DNA of 64,000 bases from Neodiprion pinetum. Taxonomy: Eukaryota; Arthropoda; Insecta; Hymenoptera; Diprionidae. Positions 32,776 through 44,733 of the stretch are shown here, piece by piece. Position numbers and translations under genes: made by a program. Positions within the stretch are counted from its first letter, which is position 1. The number at the start of each line of letters is the position of its first letter. The notes beneath the pieces are model-generated. The model worked only from the letters and a program-made list of their open reading frames with translations. It made no database searches and had not been told where the DNA came from. Location: assembly GCF_021155775.2 (NCBI RefSeq), contig NC_060235.2, positions 41,512,701-41,576,700 of the forward strand. The letters run 5' to 3'.

Positions 32776-35589
32776 CGTTTCCTACCGATACAATAATGCA
32801 CAGACGGTTAAAGGAACGCGACGCGATAAACGATGGCGTAAAAAGCGAAAAACGTAGCTGAGCAAAATTTCACAGCGTTGACAAATCGTCGAACGGGATT
32901 CCTGTCGGAGAGCCGGAGGATCCTACGAGCCAATGGTCTGGAAAGATCGTCGTTAAGACGTGGATTTCGCGGTCTTTACAAAGCGCGGGTATAATTATTT
33001 TCGCACTCTGGCCAACTGCGCGGTTTTAATTCTCCTCTCCCCGGCTATTTTCACCTACCTCTCTTCCCTCAGGTTCGCGAGCGATGGAGGAGAGGAGAAT
33101 TCCCAGGGACACCTACGCGGTCCCGGAATCCTGGATCCCGGAGGGTCGCGCGTTCGTTCTCCATGATCGAGTCCCGGCGAAGAAGCGGAGGACGAATAGC
33201 CGCTACCTCGCTGACTAAGTGCCTTTTGTTTATCCTGGAACGAGTATCCCGGTGTATTTGTCGCTAAGGAATTCCTGGCGTTTCGCGCGCGAATCGCGGA
33301 CCCTCGACCTTCCGCCAAAATTTCTCCGGATCGCTAAATCGACGCACAAAACACAAACGGAATGTTGTCCTTCTCCGCAACGATTCCCCCGTTAACCTGT
33401 TGCGGGATCCGCCCGGATCCTCAAGAACCAAGGAATAAACATCGCGCGTCGGCGTTCTCGCGATGAAGACGAAGCGTTGAGCAAGAATTTTTCAACCGGT
33501 TAAAGGCACCCGGAGGGTAAGAGAGAAAAAAAAAAAAAAAATGTTTAAAAAAAAAAAAAAAAAAACAACACAGACAACCAGCGAAAAGTTCGCTCGAGGT
33601 GACAAAGCCTTCCGGCGACTTATACGATCCGATCCTACACCTATCGCCCTACTCATCGCTGGATATCCACAGATGTAACACTTGACGCAACGATTAGATT
33701 GTGTGAGATGTCGGACCGCCTGAAACGCTACGTGTCAATCCTGAAGGTATGAATCAGCTATTTCTTCACATATTAGGTACGTGATATTTTTTTGGCGATT
33801 TAGATTACAGAGGCCTGCGATGGTTTTTCAACCCCACAAAACTGAGGAGTCATTTCGATGGGTAAATTGGGTACGAATCTGAAAAAAAAAAAAAAAAAAA
33901 ATACATTAAAAAAATTCTATCACGTAAATTTTGAGAGAATTTTTTTATTTTTAATTCCCGTTGTCTGAGTCAACTTCCAATTTCTGTGTTAATTACATGT
34001 ATTAATGGTAGTGTTGGTGTTTCAATATTCATCTACATTCACTAGTTGTTATTTATGGTGATTTTAAGCGTATTTAGAGCTACGTAAATAGGTACTAGAG
34101 AAAAATATTGAACAGGAGTTTTGAAGAAAGTAAAAAAAGATAACACCACCCGTTTTGACTTATCCAGTCTCCTAAATCTTGTTTATTACTAATGCTGTTC
34201 GTTTTATATTCGAGCATTCGATTTTATATTCACTATAATTTTATTTTTTTTTTTCATAAAAATTGCTAAAAAATTCGTAGATATGCGTATCTTGAGTTAA
34301 AATGAATCTCAATCTACTGTAAAAAAAACTAGCTCTACATTTTACCCAACAAACTTAAGTACCTTAAAAAAGCATAATTACAAAGGAAATTAAAAGTTAT
34401 ATTTCTCAGGCGTACGTTGTACATATTTAATTTGAAAAGATCATACGAATATCCTTTTGCAAACTGTAACGACTGTATATCTATTGATAAAAATTTTTCG
34501 TATGCCAAACGTGGGAAATACAGATTTCAATAACTCGTACCCACAAAGTAATTTTTAACGTCAATATTCGAATACTCGAAATGATTCTAATAAGAAAGTA
34601 AAGAATTAACGTAACAATTTATCTGTGATAACTCGAATAACTCACTGCAAACAAGAACTAAATTGCGAAAGTGTTCAATTCGAAAATGTTAAATCCAAAA
34701 TGGAGGACCAAAATTCAAAAGAACGAACTGCGATTTCTGCAGGAATCAAAATTTTGAATCTGGATGTTAAAATCAAAAGTAAGGACCTAAAAAAACACTT
34801 TGGCAGTAGCAAGCAATTTATTTCACGTAAATAGACAGAATATCCGTTAATCAGTCACAGATCCGTTTTTCATCTCAATTAACATTTTTTTGTCTTTGAC
34901 TTGAAAGGGCATAAAAACCATCAGATCAAACACGGTTCAAATAATTACACAAATTTTGTTTTGACATTATATTTGCATGAATAAATTTTGATTCTACACA
35001 TCGAATAATCACCAAAATCTTCATTTATCGGTTATAAAGTTTGCCTTTATCTTGTTTACATTGACAAATAAACCCTGACGCGTTTCGTTGACAGTATAAG
35101 CAGCAGATACAGCGTCAGGTGGAAATAAAAATGAATCCTCAACTAATGGAACCGTTTTTTATTTTCTTAACTACGTAAAAGAAACCAAAATTCCACATTT
35201 AGAACCAAGGCTCAAAAATTCGTGCCTCATAATTCCCATCTACGTTCTCTCTCGTTCCTTATCGTAGAAAATATCGATTAGCGTCGGAAGATTCCTCGTT
35301 TTTACAGTTACCGGTTGATTTTACGCGACGATCTTTTTTTCTCTTCATAGCCGAATGAAAGTCGAGGCCCGTTTACAGCCAACCGAGCAATTCAACGGTC
35401 TCGGGATCCGAATAAGTGGCGAGTGGTTTGCAGGAGCGGTTTGGGGCCCGGTAACGGGGCACCGGGAGTTCAACCGAAGCTAGCATCTGCTCTTTGGGAC
35501 CCGGTAATATGCGTGCGCGATATCACGGCCCGGATCTCAGATGTGTCTCCCAGATATCGGGCGCTGCACTCATACTCGGAAAGCGGGAG
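32776..35589. other. Unique sequence with GC-richer part and poly-A runs
   Basis: GC-richer at 32880-33440 with overlapping frames on both strands (68 plus, 87 minus). Two adjacent A-runs at 33526-33541 and 33547-33565, and another at 33881-33901. The 69-codon frame at 34625-34834 contains a 'ccaaaatgg' word like family E and is not a recognised protein. GC rises again from 35430. No gene supported. Confidence 0.4.
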
Positions 35590-35623
35590 CAGCAACCACA
35601 GCAACAGCAACAGCAACAGCAGC
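35590..35623 (+). repeat. CAG/CAA (opa-like) trinucleotide repeat
   Basis: Mixed CAG/CAA/CCA triplets. In one frame (35494-35682) they would encode a short Gln run. Mixed CAG/CAA runs are common in insect coding DNA, but the frame is only 62 codons with no supporting splice pattern, so I call it a repeat. Confidence 0.8.
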
Positions 35624-37962
35624 TTGTTCGAAACGGGTGGCATGAGGAGCGGTGCTCTTCACCCATCGTTATTATTGCCTAGTGTTTTAGTTGTTGTTAG
35701 GTACCTACTTCCAGTCGTCGGTGTATCGCTACCGAAAGACAACCGACTCTGTCTAATTCCTCGGCTTTGGTGAATGAAACTCCGTCTAGTGACGAAAATA
35801 AAGCCGGTGTAATATCCAAGTCGTCGTTGTTAATACTCCTTTATATCGATTCATCGACACTTGATATGCTCCGAAAATTGTGCGATCGTATCGTTCATTA
35901 CATCTGTTGGATCCTCGAAATCTTTCCACTGAATACGTTCGTTCGACAGGATTTGTACTAACCTTGGGCGTAATTTTTGTTTAGCGTTGTATTGTTTAAA
36001 CCGACTCGTTAATTGTACAAAATCCTTTCATTCAACCTGAATATATTATAAAAACACTTTAGAATAGGTAATAATCCGTCATAACTTTCACATTTTTGTA
36101 TAGTCAAGTACGATGAATTTATACTTCGGCTCGCTATAATTTGATAAGATCCCTTAAATAAATTTCGTTTTTTCAGTTTTTTTTTTCGCACTCCACATAA
36201 GGTCGTAAGGAGAAAACAGCGACTTCATACACAGAACGGATAAAAAAAAAAAAACAAGACATTTTTAAATTCTGGTTCAAATAAACGTCGTCCAACTATT
36301 TTTGCAAAAAGCTGCTCGGTACAAGGATTAGTGTCATCGAGTGAAACCAAATTTATTTAAATCGACAAAAATGTTTCTTCACATTTATTTCGCTGTACTT
36401 GGAATAAAATTATTATTAAAACTTTTTTTCATCTCTTTAATGGTGTGATACTTGATTTTGTGTGAAGATGAGAAGTGACGATAGGAGATTCCGCGATAGC
36501 GAATATTACGTGTGCTAAAATTCTTTTCGAAATCTGTAAAAATTTACTCTGCAGCGCGATTAGAAATATAGAAATCGATGTCACGTATAATAGTTACAAA
36601 AAGACGGACACGCTAAGAAGACACGCAAGGTTTTTTGTAAAAAAAATACCCACGCCAACTAAATTGTTTATTATAAATGTATCGTATTTTACTTTGCACG
36701 CGGTGATTTTCACTGTTCCTGCAGAGTAAATTCTGCGTTTTGTCAAAAAAAAAAAAAAAACAAAAAAAAAACCTGACGTGTCCCTCTTTACCTCCAGTTT
36801 TGAGTAAAATCCACTTTTTTATTTTCTCCGTCCAATAAGACTGACAGAGTCACCGTATTCAGGATATTTGTAACGACGTGAGCGTATGGTGGCAGATTAT
36901 TATACGGGGTTATACGAACTCGGTATGGGCGGTGTACGTGTTAATTAGTAACGTACCCATACGAATCGTTGGGGCATTGAGTTTCTCCCTAACCAACATC
37001 CGCCGCGAATACATTATCGCGGGGTGAGTTATAACTTTTTCTGTACAGCGTGTACACCCAAATACACACACACACACACACGCATGTATAATATACGTAT
37101 GTTCAATTGCGTATGCATGTGTAGATGAGAAGAAGTTGGCAACCGTCATTTCCTCATGTATTATACCTACACGTACATTACATGTATGTACGTATAATAA
37201 TGTAAATACCTTTCTCACTGACCTCGGAGCAGCCGCCCCATCATGAGAATAAAACTGCACTTCGTTACGAGTCGAAGTTCAGCGCTTAGATTTGACGCTA
37301 CTGAGGTTCGTATAAACCTACTTCGAAGTAAACTGAACCTGGAATTCCTACATTTACATTCTAACTCGTAAAAATTTAATGGCAAATCCTACATCGAACC
37401 TCTAACTTCTAAAAATTAAAATACCAAATTCTTCTTTGACGCTCTCGGTAGAAGGTTGGACCTATTTTGACGATATTCGATCTACCGCTTCTCCATTGGA
37501 TCTGTAACTCCTCATCTATAGATATATTATCACAGCGACAATCAAATGTTCACAATGAATATTCCGAGGGGTATTTGGACATAATTTTGATAAGCTTTGA
37601 TAACATTCGAAAATTAAGTATCGCATTTCAACTGTATTTATTCAACGTTTTTACGAATACAAAAACCCTTTCAAGCGATTGAATATAAAGTAAATACGAT
37701 CAAACCCATGTGTAAACCAATTCCTATTTGTTAGGATTTTTATTTGATTTTATACGATTTAATCCTATTTTTTGTATTACAATCATAATCAATCAGAATT
37801 GATGGGTACCTTAATCGTCGGGTCAGGATTTCGAGCGTTAAAGGAGGGATTCGAGCAAGCGGGCTTAACCCTACATCTGGAGGGTTGAAGGAGGTTCTAA
37901 ACAGACACCCTACTTTCAGCCTGAACTCGGTTTATCGGAAAATTTCGGACATTTTTAACGTC
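35624..37962. other. Unique sequence, no gene recognised
   Basis: An (AC)n tract lies at 37064-37081. A-runs lie at 36242-36254 and 36746-36772. Frames of 64-116 codons are unrecognisable. No repeat relative found. Confidence 0.4.
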
Positions 37963-38002
37963 AAAGTAGGTTCTGATGTTGGATTTGAATAGAACCTACT
38001 TT
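37963..38002. repeat. Perfect 12-bp-stem hairpin
   Basis: AAAGTAGGTTCT (37963-37974) and its exact complement AGAACCTACTTT (37991-38002) are separated by 16 nt. It overlaps the start of a 104-codon unrecognised plus frame. It is too short for a microRNA precursor and has no flanking U-run suggesting termination. Function unknown. Confidence 0.7.
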
Positions 38003-38399
38003 AAGATCTTGAAACCCTACCTAGGAGATCCTACCTTCGGACTCGAAACCAGTTATGCCTGGCTGTCCGTTCTTTACGTAGGTATGCAAAATTTTTATTA
38101 CCATATTTTCACGATAGAAAAATCGTATTTATTAGAAAGGGGTTTTACGCACCGATTCAATCTCAGCGGCGAGTTAATGAACAACCGTATATCGAAAATA
38201 CTAAACAAGGAGTTGTTGGAAACGTTTCAACGATCACGACGTCGAGATTCACTCAGCGATTCGGATCGTAAAACTTATTTTAAAACGTGATTTTGTACAT
38301 AAAATAAAATCCAAACAATGAAACATTGATCACGTTATTATTTATAATTTATATTTATACACTACAATTATTAAAATAATCCATTAAACGGCTTCATGA
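38003..38399. other. Unique sequence with an unrecognised 104-codon frame
   Basis: The frame 37976-38290 encodes a mixed-composition peptide (from MLDLNRTYFKILK onward) with no domain I recognise and no obvious splice or promoter context. It could be chance. The remainder is AT-rich. Confidence 0.3.
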
Positions 38400-38660
38400 G
38401 ATTTTACAACATTTCACGGTGTTTCAAAAGATATCGTACGATTTTTCAAGGATTTCATCCGATTTCGAACAGTTCATGCTGAGACGTTAGAAAAATCATA
38501 CAGATGAATTCACAAAATTTCATAATATGTCGCAACGTGTTGTCGTATGATTTCTCGTCATTCTATAACACGTCACGGAATCTTGACTTTTCAAGGGACT
38601 TCTGGTTTCCAATGATTTCATAAGATTTCAAGAATGGTATGCACCAGATTTTACGAACGA
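38400..38660 (-). repeat. Degenerate GATTTCA array
   Basis: Words of the type GATTTCA, GATTTTTCA, AATTTCA and CATTTCACGG recur irregularly about every 10-25 bp. The same word in the opposite orientation (GAAATCA) forms the denser array at 46825-47120. The period is too irregular to be a clean satellite. Confidence 0.4.
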
Positions 38661-38739
38661 TTGATCCGGAACGCTTCTTTTAACGAGTCACACTGCATCA
38701 TAAAAACTGGGAGAAAACAATCAGGGAGATGAAAATTAT

Positions 38740-39370
38740 AAAATGATGTATTAAAGACGACGTTTTTACGATTTTCCACCGTGACATGCCCTGAAGAGTT
38801 TGTGTTGGTTAAAAAAAGGATTATGTGAAAATATGAGCCTTTTACGCTATGTGGAAAATCGGGCTCATTTCGTTTATCACGTTTTTTGCATGTTTTTGGA
38901 TTTGTGAAGAAATCGCGCCGTAACACTTCAATTATTACTTCTTTCATGACATTTATATTCAACCCAAAGATCACGATCCAAAACACAACGATATATTACA
39001 CGGGAATGTTATTCTCTTACATTAAAAGTTCATATCGAATTATAACTATTTTATGAGATTGAATTAACAATGAAAAAGTTGTCAGATAAATTTCTCAAAC
39101 GTGAACTGAAGACTTGATATTACCAAGCGTGGGTCTTTGTAACGTAAATTAATATTACGATTGATGTTAGCAATCAAAAAAAAATTTTATTCACGAAACT
39201 TCATAGATTTAAGAAAAATGTATAAAAGTAAAAAATCAACTGAGCACGATTTTCCACATAACTTAGAACGCTCATATTTTGACGAAAGGTTTTTTTTAAC
39301 CTGATCAAACTCTTTAGGAATTGCCGCCCCAGAAAATCACAGATTACTTTATTCCGAAACACCCGAACTC
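38740..39370. mobile_element. Foldback element F5: ~630-bp imperfect palindrome
   Basis: Left arm words 'gattttccacc', 'aagagtttg', 'ggttaaaaaaa', 'aaaatatgagc', 'tatgtggaaaatcg' and 'gctcatt' (38770-38872) recur in the complement of the right arm (39240-39345). There they read 'gattttctggg', 'aaagagtttgatc', 'ggttaaaaaaaa', 'aaaatatgagc', 'tatgtggaaaatcg' and 'gctcagt'. Weaker pairing continues inward to about 38930 and 39185. The 111-codon minus-strand frame (38651-38986) crossing the left arm is therefore probably not a gene. Confidence 0.75.
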
Positions 39371-39815
39371 GTGTTTATTATTTCAAATCCCCGAAACCCT
39401 CGTTCATTTATTTAATAAAACATGTATTTAAATACGTTTCATAAAAAAACTTTCCCTCCGCTATATAACCTAAACTGCTTTGAATAGATAGTCCACGTGT
39501 GTTTCTCTGCAGGATGTTTTTTTTTTACCATTTCGTATTGTTTTTTAGAAAATAATTGCTATTAGCCTTTCACAAATTTGAGAAATTTTCTGATTCAGAG
39601 TAAAATTCGTGTACATTTCTATGCGCTCAAGTTCAATTTCTACGAATTCAAGTGAAAATTCGCAGCGAAATATTTAATGCCAGCCGTCGAATCAAAAAGT
39701 CCTCAAGTGAAGTTTCAATGAAATAAACCCGTTAGTCGAACTTGCAAATTTCTATCTATTGCAATAATTCTTCCCTCTGTGACAATATCAGCACTAAAAT
39801 TTGCCAGACCAGCAA
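39371..39815. other. AT-rich sequence, nothing recognised
   Basis: T-run at 39520-39529. No repeat, exon or RNA gene signal. Confidence 0.4.
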
Positions 39816-40229
39816 TTAATTTTTTCCACCTTCAAACCGCGCGAAATCTTCACGAAATTTATTCATACACGAAAAAAGCTGTAATACAGATTTTACATCT
39901 CCCGTTGTGAATGTATGAACAGCAGTTTTTTGGAGTAAAATCTCCATAAATTGTGGTAGATCTTCTTTATTAACTGTTATTATCGGATTTGTAAATCCTG
40001 CCACAATTGCTGTAGACCTGACTCGAAAAATGTGATTCTTCTTTCCGTGAACTGCAGAGTCTGTAAAGTTTCGGCAAATTATAACGATCGATCTTAACCT
40101 TGTCTCTTTTGCTCCAAATTTCCCCCGTTTCATGATTTTGTAACTAGAAAAATTGAGTAAATCGGGTATCGTTGAAAAAAACTGTTTGAATATTGTTGGA
40201 ATTAGGAAAAACGAGGCACGCGAAACCAT
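39816..40229 (-). CDS. 137-codon frame partly inside MITE A3 (speculative)
   Basis: The longest of the more protein-like frames in the AT-rich part. The first ~30 codons are read from the reverse strand of family A copy A3. The remaining ~107 codons, beginning near a second Met (MKRGKFGAKETRL), come from sequence not seen in other A copies. Composition is mixed with charged and hydrophobic residues, ending in a Lys/Glu/Phe-rich tail (CMNKFREDFARFEGG). I recognise no domain. It could be chance, a fragment captured by or flanking a transposon, or part of the lost longer element. Confidence 0.2.
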   Translation of the reverse strand: MVSRASFFLIPTIFKQFFSTIPDLLNFSSYKIMKRGKFGAKETRLRSIVIICRNFTDSAVHGKKNHIFRVRSTAIVAGFTNPIITVNKEDLPQFMEILLQKTAVHTFTTGDVKSVLQLFSCMNKFREDFARFEGGKN

Positions 40230-40543
40230 TTTGCGCTATTGTCGATTCTTTTTTGGTAATTGCAACGCAAAATCAGTTTCTTCGGTTTGCTCTACTTTTT
40301 TAGTTAAACAAGGCTTTAACGTCAATTTATCGTTGCAAAAGCTTTAAATTTTCGCAACGGTTGCAAGAAAATATAGTAAGAGTGATCGTAATGAGAAAAA
40401 ATAGTAAGAAATACCAGACTTTCCGGTAAAAGCTAGAAAACTAATCTTCATTTCGTACCTGAAACTATATTTTTCGATTTTGGTAAAAAAATGAAAATAG
40501 ATAAGAACTGAGCGGTAACCGGAAATAAAAATTTCTCTCAGTG
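40141..40543 (+). mobile_element. MITE family A, copy A3 (left end missing)
   Basis: About 403 bp of family A from 'ctagaaaaattgagta' to the right terminal repeat AAAATTTCTCTCAGTG. It is collinear with A1 through 'tattgttggaatta', 'aaaaacgaggcacgcg', 'caacgcaaaatcag', 'gtgatcgtaatgaga' and 'gagcggtaaccgg'. The first ~25 bp of the element, including the left CACTGAG end, are absent or replaced by unrelated sequence. Confidence 0.85.
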
Positions 40544-40690
40544 TAGCACCAGATCGCAACTTTATATCCTAGACCCGCGCCTTGGAAGTCCTGATTTATT
40601 ATTACTGCGCAACTTTACGCAGTCTGTGCATATAAGTTGGTGGTAATTCGCCGAAGGGTGACGTCGCCTCTCAGAAAACTGCGAATATGC

Positions 40691-40721
<31 letters not shown>

Positions 40722-42331
40722 CGAAGAAGACGATGAAGAGGCTGCTTCATCCCCGGAGGATCGTAGGAGTGACCTGGGCCCCTGCACCCCAGGTGGGCCC
40801 CCTGTTATTAGGGACAATTTCCAAGGGCCCGGGGGTATCGGGGCCCGCGATTCGCGTCCGCGGAGGACGTCGCCTCGGCGTTTGAGGCATGCAGGAAGCG
40901 GATAATGCCGTAGCTGTACCCGAGTATGCACCCGGGGGTGCGTGCGAGGCCGCGTAGCGGGCATATTTTATGATAAGCAGCCTTTGCATTTTTCCCCGCG
41001 TATTCCCGAGGGACCCGCGGGCTGCGAGAGGGAATCAAGAGGGCGGACGGGGGGGGAAAAAAATTGACGAAGATAGAAAGGGGGGAAAATTCTGTACCGC
41101 GAGTAAGATGGGGGGGGAGGGGCGTAATCATTGTGATTATCTTATATTAGATATTGACTACGAATTTGCATAATGTTGCCTACCTACCTCGTACATCGAA
41201 CGGATCGCCCGTTTATCATCGCTATTTTTCCTCCTTCATCCTTGTCCACGTTCTCGGTTTCCCTCGTTGTCTTTTTATATCGTTTCTTCTACAATATATA
41301 CCTTTGGGTGAAGGTTGCTTTTTTTTTTTTTTTTTTTTGTTTTTTCAAGAGTCCTTGGTCTTCTTTTGCTGCTGCCTTCGGATTATATTTTTTAACTATC
41401 TTTACTCGATTATTTACTTCTTGTGTTTTTTTTTTTTAAACACGCAACGATTACGATCTAATTCAGCCTGAGATCGATATATCCTTGGCTGTGTTTTGAT
41501 CGCCACGTAAAAGTAGATTGAATAATTATAGGTGCCCTCATTGCACCCACGCTCCGGAAAATATTTATAACAACGCAATTCAATCGAATATAATAACCTT
41601 GATGGTTAGGTTTCACTTATTTTCTCGAATTAATTTATTTTCAGTTCAAACATATTTCTCTACTTTTTAGCTCAACATTCGGTGATGAATTGTGCAAAGC
41701 AAATAAAATCAAAAGAAGAAAAAATAATGCACACATCTATTTGAAGCCTATGTAATCCACCATAATTTTTCTATTTTTGTTGAACAAAAAATTTATTCCG
41801 ATCGACAAATAGAAAACAAGTAGGTCAAACGGTAAAAATTTGCAATTGAATTAAAATTTTTCTCTGTAGCTGCATTCAAGCAACAATTTTATACATTTGT
41901 GTAGAAGGGAGGATGATTATCTGAGAATCAAATTTGCCAATGGGTCCTGAAAAAAAGTAAAACTTCCGATATGTATCAACGAATTCTTAGAATTCAAATA
42001 ATCTCCGTTATACATTGCAAGTATACTTATGTACACTTACAACGACGAGGATGGAGAAATCAATTTTATTAAAATGTTTATCAAAATGACCTTGAAAAAA
42101 CTGAACTCCAATTTACAGGCGCCGTTGTAATTTGGTCGTTGAGCAAAGTAAACGCCGTTGATTGGTCAGGCCACTGGTCTAATGTACCCGGTGTTCAATT
42201 TTGGTCAGCAAGATTCAATATTGTCAGCTATAAGTGTTTGACAGCGTTCAATGTCGGCTGTGGATAAAAAAAAGAAGAAGAAAAATTGCGATAACGGTAA
42301 AGATAAAGGGGTGCAAAGTTTCAATCACATA
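40544..42331. other. GC-rich block with GAA repeat, then T-rich and unique DNA
   Basis: A pure (GAA)n tract at 40691-40720 would give a poly-Glu frame. A GC-rich part at 40730-41120 has repeated GGGCCC words, CCGCGGAGG and G-runs near 41048, 41080 and 41110. T-runs lie at 41321-41339 and 41429-41437. Overlapping frames on both strands at 40637-41131 are unrecognisable. A palindrome GAATTCTTAGAATTC lies near 41982. Confidence 0.4.
40691..40720. repeat. (GAA)n trinucleotide repeat
   Basis: Ten near-perfect AAG/GAA triplets at the edge of the GC-rich block, followed by interrupted GAA/GAC/GAT triplets. It is readable as poly-Glu on plus and as poly-Ser/Leu on minus, depending on frame. Confidence 0.95.
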
Positions 42332-42763
42332 CAATGAGAAGAATTTAATTTGTAATAATAACTAGAGAAATCCGGTAACACAGGTATCGTTAAAAAAACT
42401 GTTCGAACATTGTTGGAATTACGAAAAACGAGGTACGCGTAACCATTTTGCGCAATTCTCAATCCATTTCGGTAATTGCAACGCAAAATCAGATCGGTTT
42501 GCGAGGCTTACTCTACTTTTTTAGTTAAATAAAGCTTTAACGTCAATTTATCGTTGCACAAGCATTAAATTTTTGCAACAGTCAGACGAAAATATAGTAA
42601 GGGTGATCGTAATGAGAAAGAATGGTAACGGATACTAGACGTTCCGGTAACAGTTACAAAACTAATTTTCATTTTATACTTAGGACTATATTTTTGGATC
42701 GCGGTAAAAAATGAAAATAGTTACGGACTGGGCGGTAACCGGAAATAAAAATTTTTCTCGGTG
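42332..42763 (+). mobile_element. MITE family A, copy A4
   Basis: A 432-bp copy. Left end CAATGAGAAGAATTTAATTT and right end AAATTTTTCTCGGTG. It is flanked by TA on both sides (42330-42331 and 42764-42765), a possible TA target duplication. Internal landmarks are in the same order as A1, with about 15-20 percent visible divergence. No transposase. Confidence 0.85.
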
Positions 42764-43512
42764 TATCAACGAATCCCATAATCTTTAAGAAAATCAAGTC
42801 CAATTTTTTCGCCGAACTTCGCGCGGCCCGTCGCATAAAAAATCGTTTAAATCGACCGATCGAGTCACCCAATACGTGGATTATACGTATCATGGATCGG
42901 GTTATAATGTATACCCCACGTTATATAGACGCGTGCAGGTAGGTGTATACATAAGTGGGTGCCTATACTCACGTAATACCCATCTACCCGCAAGGTGTTC
43001 ACACTATGTTCCCGGAGCGAAGGGATTTAAGGCTGCGGGACGAGATCGGAGCAGCGGGCCGAGAAAACGCGTCCTATATAAAGATATGGGCCTCGTACCG
43101 ATCGTCTCCGGAGCGCTAAATACAGGTTTGGTAGAGCCATCAGATTTCTAATAAATTTAAATAATAACAGGATGGATGGTAGGTACGTACATACAATATA
43201 TACGTATATGTTTATATAGAAATAAATATATGTATATGTATGCATATAATGTAACCTCGCGAGCAAATACCGATACCCGATTATTGTAATCGAACGTAAT
43301 GATTAGCCGAGTAAATAAATATATGCTGTGAAGAGGGAGAGAGAGAGAGAGTGAGAGAGAGAGAGAGAGAGAAATAAATAAAAAGGATGATAGAAGAGAA
43401 GTAAAAAATTAAAAGTTAAAAGAGTCGAAGGAGAGCGAAGAGCGCGGTTAAAATACGACGATCTTTATCGAATATCCCACGGTCGTGTGCCGATGCTAAT
43501 TTTGTTATATAA

Positions 43513-43546
<34 letters not shown>

Positions 43547-44294
43547 GTAAAGTATAGGTTATAAAAATCTGAAGAGTTCCATCATTCACTGACCGCGCGA
43601 ATCTCTGCAGCTTCTTATCGTTCGATCGATCGCCGGCTGGCTTCTTATTTCTCGATCGATGATAATCGCGCGGTTTCGTTTTCTAATGAAATGGTCATTT
43701 CACGGTGAAATTCAACGTTTATATATGTATATTTGTCGGAAAGTTTACTGATGTGCGGGCAGCTCCTCTCTAGTAGTATATTTTATGTCGGTGCTTTTAT
43801 ACCTCATAAAAGTGATATATCTTTTTACCGATCTTCGACCGTATCCGTAATCGGTATAAGCTATTAATGGAACTGATCAAAATGCCACGCGCGTGCGATA
43901 TTATGACGTCGATACGGTTTAGCGTTTGGCAGCGCCACGCGTCTTTCGAGTTAATTTATCCGTCCCATAAAGAACTTTCGCAAAATAGTGCTTTGGTAAA
44001 ATTGTACCGATTTCTGTATGATATAAAAATGGAAAAAGAATCGATGAGCGTATCGGCAAGTTTCTGATTTTTTGATAGATAATTTTACATGCAACTTTCA
44101 TTCCAGTTGGATTAAGTAAATATCAAAGTTTGGGAGATTTGTAGATAGCCAAAGACATGAAGTATGATTTCGGTGAAATTGAATGCGCAGATTATCTTTT
44201 TTCATTTAGAAAATGTAAAACAGTTAAACATTGAAAAAGTTGTTAATGTGGAATGGTGATGAGTTTTCTTTTTTTTTTGTTGTTTCATATTTAG
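42764..44294. other. Unique sequence with GA and TA microsatellites
   Basis: A TATATAAAG word follows GC-rich sequence near 43074 (weak promoter-like). An interrupted (GA)n tract is at 43332-43372 and a (TA)n tract at 43512-43546. ATCGATCG-rich words lie at 43623-43660. The region ends in a strong pyrimidine tract before the possible exon at 44295. No gene recognised. Confidence 0.4.
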
Positions 44295-44452
44295 GCGAAA
44301 TCGTTCTTATCTGTTATACATTCAACCTAATTGACTCAACTTGCAATCGTCCAGTCTTCGTTCCTGATCATTTAGATGAAACCATCCGATACATCCTTAA
44401 AATTACTTTGAGGTGGTACCATCACAAAATCATTAAAAGTGGAACTCGTTAA
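44295..44452 (+). CDS. Possible terminal coding exon, unknown product (speculative)
   Basis: A textbook-like acceptor ('ttttctttttttttttgttg' then 'tttcatatttag') precedes an open segment of 52 codons. The segment reads EIVLICYTFNLIDST near its start and ends KIIKSGTR with TAA. Its composition is protein-like, but I recognise no family. No polyadenylation signal is evident close downstream and no upstream partner exon is identified. T-rich tracts are common here, so the acceptor may be coincidental. Confidence 0.18.
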
Positions 44453-44733
44453 AATTCAAGTGACTTCACTAAAACTGACATTTCTGCCTTTACGTGTGTA
44501 AAACTTTACACAAAGTCACCGACTAAATACGACATCGAAAAAATATTCAACTCGTAATTTCAACACAGTATCTAACTAAAGAAGTACTCTCGGTATACTA
44601 ATTATTTTAAACAATGAACATACTTTGTGTGTTTCATAAGGATTCTAAGTTTGATTGTAAAACATTGGAACATCGAACGGAATGAACAGATATTTAATTT
44701 CGAAGCTATAAAGTGAGGTTATGTTATTTATGC
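44453..44733. other. Spacer, nothing recognised
   Basis: AT-rich sequence between the possible exon and the next repeat element. It ends with ATGC, the candidate target duplication. Confidence 0.35.

Noticed and set aside
35494..35682. Poly-Gln (opa) coding exon
   Set aside because: Mixed CAG/CAA is suggestive, but the frame is only 62 codons, overlaps a longer frame in another register and has no clear splice sites.
40687..40905. Acidic poly-Glu protein
   Set aside because: The Glu run is a pure GAA microsatellite, and the remainder is open on both strands in GC-rich sequence.
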